Part shown: positions 13,780 to 15,425 of the stretch, in pieces
Numbering within the stretch: position 1 is the first letter of the stretch
Layout of the letters: the number at the start of each line of letters is the position of its first letter
Assembly (NCBI GenBank): GCA_023356515.1
Contig: JAKQYG010000044.1
Span: forward strand, 1-15,425
Source: Trichodesmium sp. MAG_R04
Lineage (GTDB): Bacteria > Cyanobacteriota > Cyanobacteriia > Cyanobacteriales > Microcoleaceae
Length of the DNA stretch: 15,425 bases
Reading direction: 5' to 3'
Made by a program: the position numbers and the translations under genes
Notes under the pieces: generated by a model
What the model was told of the DNA's origin: nothing
What the model saw: the letters and a program-made list of their open reading frames with translations, nothing else
Databases searched by the model: none

Positions 13780-14610
13780 CTAGGAGCGAGCCGTTAAAAT
13801 TTCATAACCATTATTTGTCACTAATACTGTATGCTCAAACTGAGCAGAAAGAGAATTATCAACAGTAACAGCAGTCCACTTATCAGATAAAATCTTTGTA
13901 AACCTTAAACCAGCATTAAGAATAGGTTCAATAGCTAAAGTCATACCTGCTCTGAGCTTAACATTAGGCAAATTCTTAGTCCGAAAATTAAATACTGTAG
14001 GTTCTTCATGCAAATTTCTCCCCACACCATGACCAGTAAACTCCTCAACCACACAAAAACCATTTGCCTCCACATGGTCTTGAATAGCCCCTGCAATATC
14101 TAATAGATAAGCATTTGCTTTTACTTGTTCAATACCTTTATACATTGCTTCCTCTGCAACGCGAATTAACTTAGCTGCTTCTGGAGCCACCTCAATTACA
14201 GCAATAGTAATACAAGAGTCTCCATGAAATTCTTGATAATAAGCACCTGTATCTACTTTTAAAACATCACCCACTCGAATGACTTTTTTCTTACTAGGAA
14301 TACCATGTACAACTTCGTTATTTAGACAAGCACAAATAGAACCAGGGAAACCATGATAACCTTTAAAGCTTGGTATTGCTCCCATTTCCCGAATGCGTTT
14401 TTCAGCATAAGTATCTAGGTCAGCAGTAGTCATTCCTGGTTTAACAATTTGAGAAATTTCTTTAAGTACCGTTGCTACAATTTTACATGATTGTCCCATG
14501 ATTTTTATTTCTCGTTCAGATTTAATTTCTATACCGCGACGTTGTTTTCGATTAACAATAAGTGGTTTAGCTTTTGTTGGAATTGTGAGTATATTTTTAA
14601 ATATTTTCAT
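13780..14610 (-). CDS. map: Type I methionine aminopeptidase
   Basis: Cytosolic metalloenzyme that removes the initiator methionine from nascent proteins. In the 276-residue form the five metal ligands are present: Asp120 (KVDTGA), Asp131 (FHGDSC), His194 (FTGHGVG), Glu228 (LAIEP) and Glu259 (QFEHT). His102 (VVHGIP) and His201 (LHEEP) complete the active site. ATG at 14610 is chosen; the frame also opens at GTG 14619, three codons earlier, and neither has a strong ribosome binding site. The N-terminal 25 residues (MKIFKNILTIPTKAKPL...) are a basic extension seen in one of the cyanobacterial Map paralogues; its purpose is unclear. It is followed by a terminator, so it is probably a single-gene transcript. 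Cyanobacteria usually have several map copies. Confidence 0.95.
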   Translation of the reverse strand: MKIFKNILTIPTKAKPLIVNRKQRRGIEIKSEREIKIMGQSCKIVATVLKEISQIVKPGMTTADLDTYAEKRIREMGAIPSFKGYHGFPGSICACLNNEVVHGIPSKKKVIRVGDVLKVDTGAYYQEFHGDSCITIAVIEVAPEAAKLIRVAEEAMYKGIEQVKANAYLLDIAGAIQDHVEANGFCVVEEFTGHGVGRNLHEEPTVFNFRTKNLPNVKLRAGMTLAIEPILNAGLRFTKILSDKWTAVTVDNSLSAQFEHTVLVTNNGYEILTARS

Positions 14611-14675
14611 CTTTATCACACGAGTTATTAATCTATAGCTATCTTATCTTATTCGTGAGAGAAATGAGCTGTTTT

Positions 14676-14693
14676 AAGGCAGAAGGCAGAAGG
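14676..14693. repeat. Short tandem heptamer repeat
   Basis: AAGGCAGAAGGCAGAAGG contains about two and a half units of a GGCAGAA heptamer. Such short tandem repeats are common between genes in filamentous cyanobacteria. It lies about 65 bases upstream of map. Confidence 0.6.
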
Positions 14694-14737
14694 TAATAGC
14701 AGTTGGAACTATTTTTGAAGAAGGCTAGTAATTTTAC

Positions 14738-14846
14738 ATAAGCTTTTTTGCATTTAAACGACTTATTTTTGTATGCCTCGTTGAGATAAAAAATACTTCT
14801 AAATTCCAGCTTACTAATACCCATTTTAAATGAGTATTAGCTTTTT
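14738..14846 (+). repeat. Dispersed repeat, copy B (first copy at 1493-1620)
   Basis: Same-order blocks shared with copy A: ATAAGCTTTT, GCATTTAAACGAC, TTGTATGCCTC, AGCTTACTAATACC, ATTTTAAAT and TATTAGCTT. This copy lacks about 20 central bases. Its 3' hairpin is better preserved and is followed by a T-run. It lies between map and the PepSY-type gene. Confidence 0.75.
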
Positions 14847-14847
14847 T
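14814..14847 (+). terminator. Terminator-like hairpin at the end of repeat copy B
   Basis: CTAATAC (14814-14820) pairs with GTATTAG (14834-14840), with an inner CATT/AATG extension after one mismatch, followed by CTTTTTTATT. By form it is a plus-strand intrinsic terminator, but all nearby genes read leftward, so it may be a structural part of the repeat. Confidence 0.4.
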
Positions 14848-14889
14848 ATTGGCTTAGTAAGTATATTAATTTATACAATTAGAAACTAG

Positions 14890-15207
14890 TTATGACTCTG
14901 TGACATTAATTTTTGAGTTTATCTTTTTTTTGCGTTTATTTTCACCAAATAAACCGCTCATAACAATTCCTGTTACTAACATCCACATTAAACCGATACC
15001 AGTTAATAGTACATAAAAAGGTTTAATTTCGTTGCCAAGATATTCAGCTTCATGAATTACCATTAAAATATGTGCTTGGTCTTTGGATAACCCAAACCAA
15101 TTTCTACCCAGTCGGTAAGCTACTCCCGTAATTACAGTGACAAATAATGGCAGGAAAACTATTGGGGCAACTATTTTATGTAGTTGACGAAATTTTTGTT
15201 TAATCAT
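14890..15207 (-). CDS. Small PepSY-type membrane protein
   Basis: A 105-residue integral membrane protein with two predicted helices, about 12-31 (IVAPIVFLPLFVTVITGVAY) and 63-86 (PFYVLLTGIGLMWMLVTGIV), joined by a loop containing LSKDQAHILMVIHEAEYLG (40-58). This matches small cyanobacterial proteins annotated as PepSY domain-containing or PepSY-associated helix proteins. The family often uses membrane histidines; His10, His46 and His52 are present, so haem or metal binding is possible but not shown. The basic C-terminal tail (91-100) suggests the cytoplasmic side. No full PepSY extracellular domain exists, so it is a short form. Function unknown. ATG at 15207 has only a weak AAAG ahead of it. 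Confidence 0.8.
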   Translation of the reverse strand: MIKQKFRQLHKIVAPIVFLPLFVTVITGVAYRLGRNWFGLSKDQAHILMVIHEAEYLGNEIKPFYVLLTGIGLMWMLVTGIVMSGLFGENKRKKKINSKINVTES

Positions 15208-15326
15208 CTTTATATTACATCCCGTTTACAGTTAAAAATCATATGGTAATCATGAAGTATTTTATAACTTAATAAAACCATTTATGTCTCATACCAGTTA
15301 ATATTTATGTAAGGATTCAGGTGAGA

Positions 15327-15334
15327 GCGATCGC
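15327..15334. repeat. HIP1 octamer GCGATCGC
   Basis: The palindromic octamer highly over-represented in many cyanobacterial genomes. This copy is intergenic; four others lie inside genes at 519-526, 866-873, 6656-6663 and 11447-11454. Confidence 0.9.
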
Positions 15335-15377
15335 TTCGGTAGTCAAAGTCTGCATACTTGCTGGAAATATTATAGGG

Positions 15378-15425
15378 TTGACAAAAAAATCAAACTTAGT
15401 AAAGTAAGGAGATGAGTAATTCAGT
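15378..15425 (+). promoter_or_regulatory. Possible promoter and ribosome binding site of a rightward gene beyond the window
   Basis: TTGACA (15378-15383) is a perfect -35 hexamer, but no good -10 is found at the usual distance. AAGGAG (15406-15411) is a consensus ribosome binding sequence directly abutting an ATG at 15412 that opens a frame to the window end (MSNS). The zero spacing argues for a start further downstream, outside the window. Confidence 0.3.

Noticed and set aside
14639..14824. A 61-codon leftward frame upstream of map
   Set aside because: It spans the dispersed repeat and the heptamer tandem, so its openness is due to repeat sequence rather than coding selection.
1..15425. 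CRISPR arrays, tRNA genes and riboswitches
   Set aside because: I looked for regularly spaced direct repeats, T-loop motifs (GGTTCGA-type) and conserved riboswitch cores and found none. The multi-arm fold of the 88-bp elements lacks a T-loop, an anticodon arm of tRNA geometry and a usable acceptor end.

Overview
The window looks like a chromosomal segment of a filamentous, low-GC cyanobacterium. The evidence is the gene content: ycf54 (a chlorophyll-synthesis factor) directly downstream of pdxJ, a cyanobacterial-type geranylgeranyl diphosphate synthase, a PEP-CTERM metalloprotease, and methionine aminopeptidase and FolD of cyanobacterial type. Five copies of the HIP1 octamer GCGATCGC point the same way. 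By my count only about 70% of the window is coding. The AT-rich spacers are full of small decayed repeats, which suggests the Trichodesmium/Okeania/Lyngbya type of genome; that placement is inference.

Layout. Bases 1-1390, all leftward: the start of purB, then a lipoprotein gene translationally coupled to a Nudix hydrolase gene. Bases 1880-2743, rightward: folD. Bases 2888-3431, leftward: remnants of a small unrecognised gene whose 3' end has been replaced by an inserted repeat. Bases 3513-4928, rightward: crtE and a divergent-PAP2 membrane protein gene, an operon. Bases 5007-6897, leftward: a secreted protein of unknown function and the pdxJ-ycf54 pair. Bases 7847-9343, rightward: a 498-residue cell-wall enzyme joining a T4-type lysozyme, a peptidoglycan-binding domain and an L,D-transpeptidase-like domain. 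Bases 9863-15207, all leftward: an SPFH/band 7 protein, a NarL-type response regulator (Ycf29-like), a PEP-CTERM metalloprotease, methionine aminopeptidase and a small PepSY-type membrane protein.

Most genes are single housekeeping units rather than one pathway. FolD and PurB serve one-carbon and purine metabolism, PdxJ makes vitamin B6, CrtE makes the C20 precursor of carotenoids and phytol, and Ycf54 supports chlorophyll ring formation. Only three pairs are tightly linked: lipoprotein-Nudix, crtE-PAP2 and pdxJ-ycf54.

The most notable non-genic content is a family of about 88-bp inverted-repeat elements (ends AGGACTTACGCA/TGCGTAAGTCCT). There are six copies, several predicted to fold into a multi-arm structure and several flanked by short AT-rich direct repeats. 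One copy appears to have rewritten the end of a gene. There is also an IS1-type remnant with terminal repeats and a probable 8-bp target duplication, a second dispersed repeat in two copies, and a perfect 15-bp inverted repeat between the protease and response regulator genes. I found no tRNA, rRNA, CRISPR array or complete transposon.
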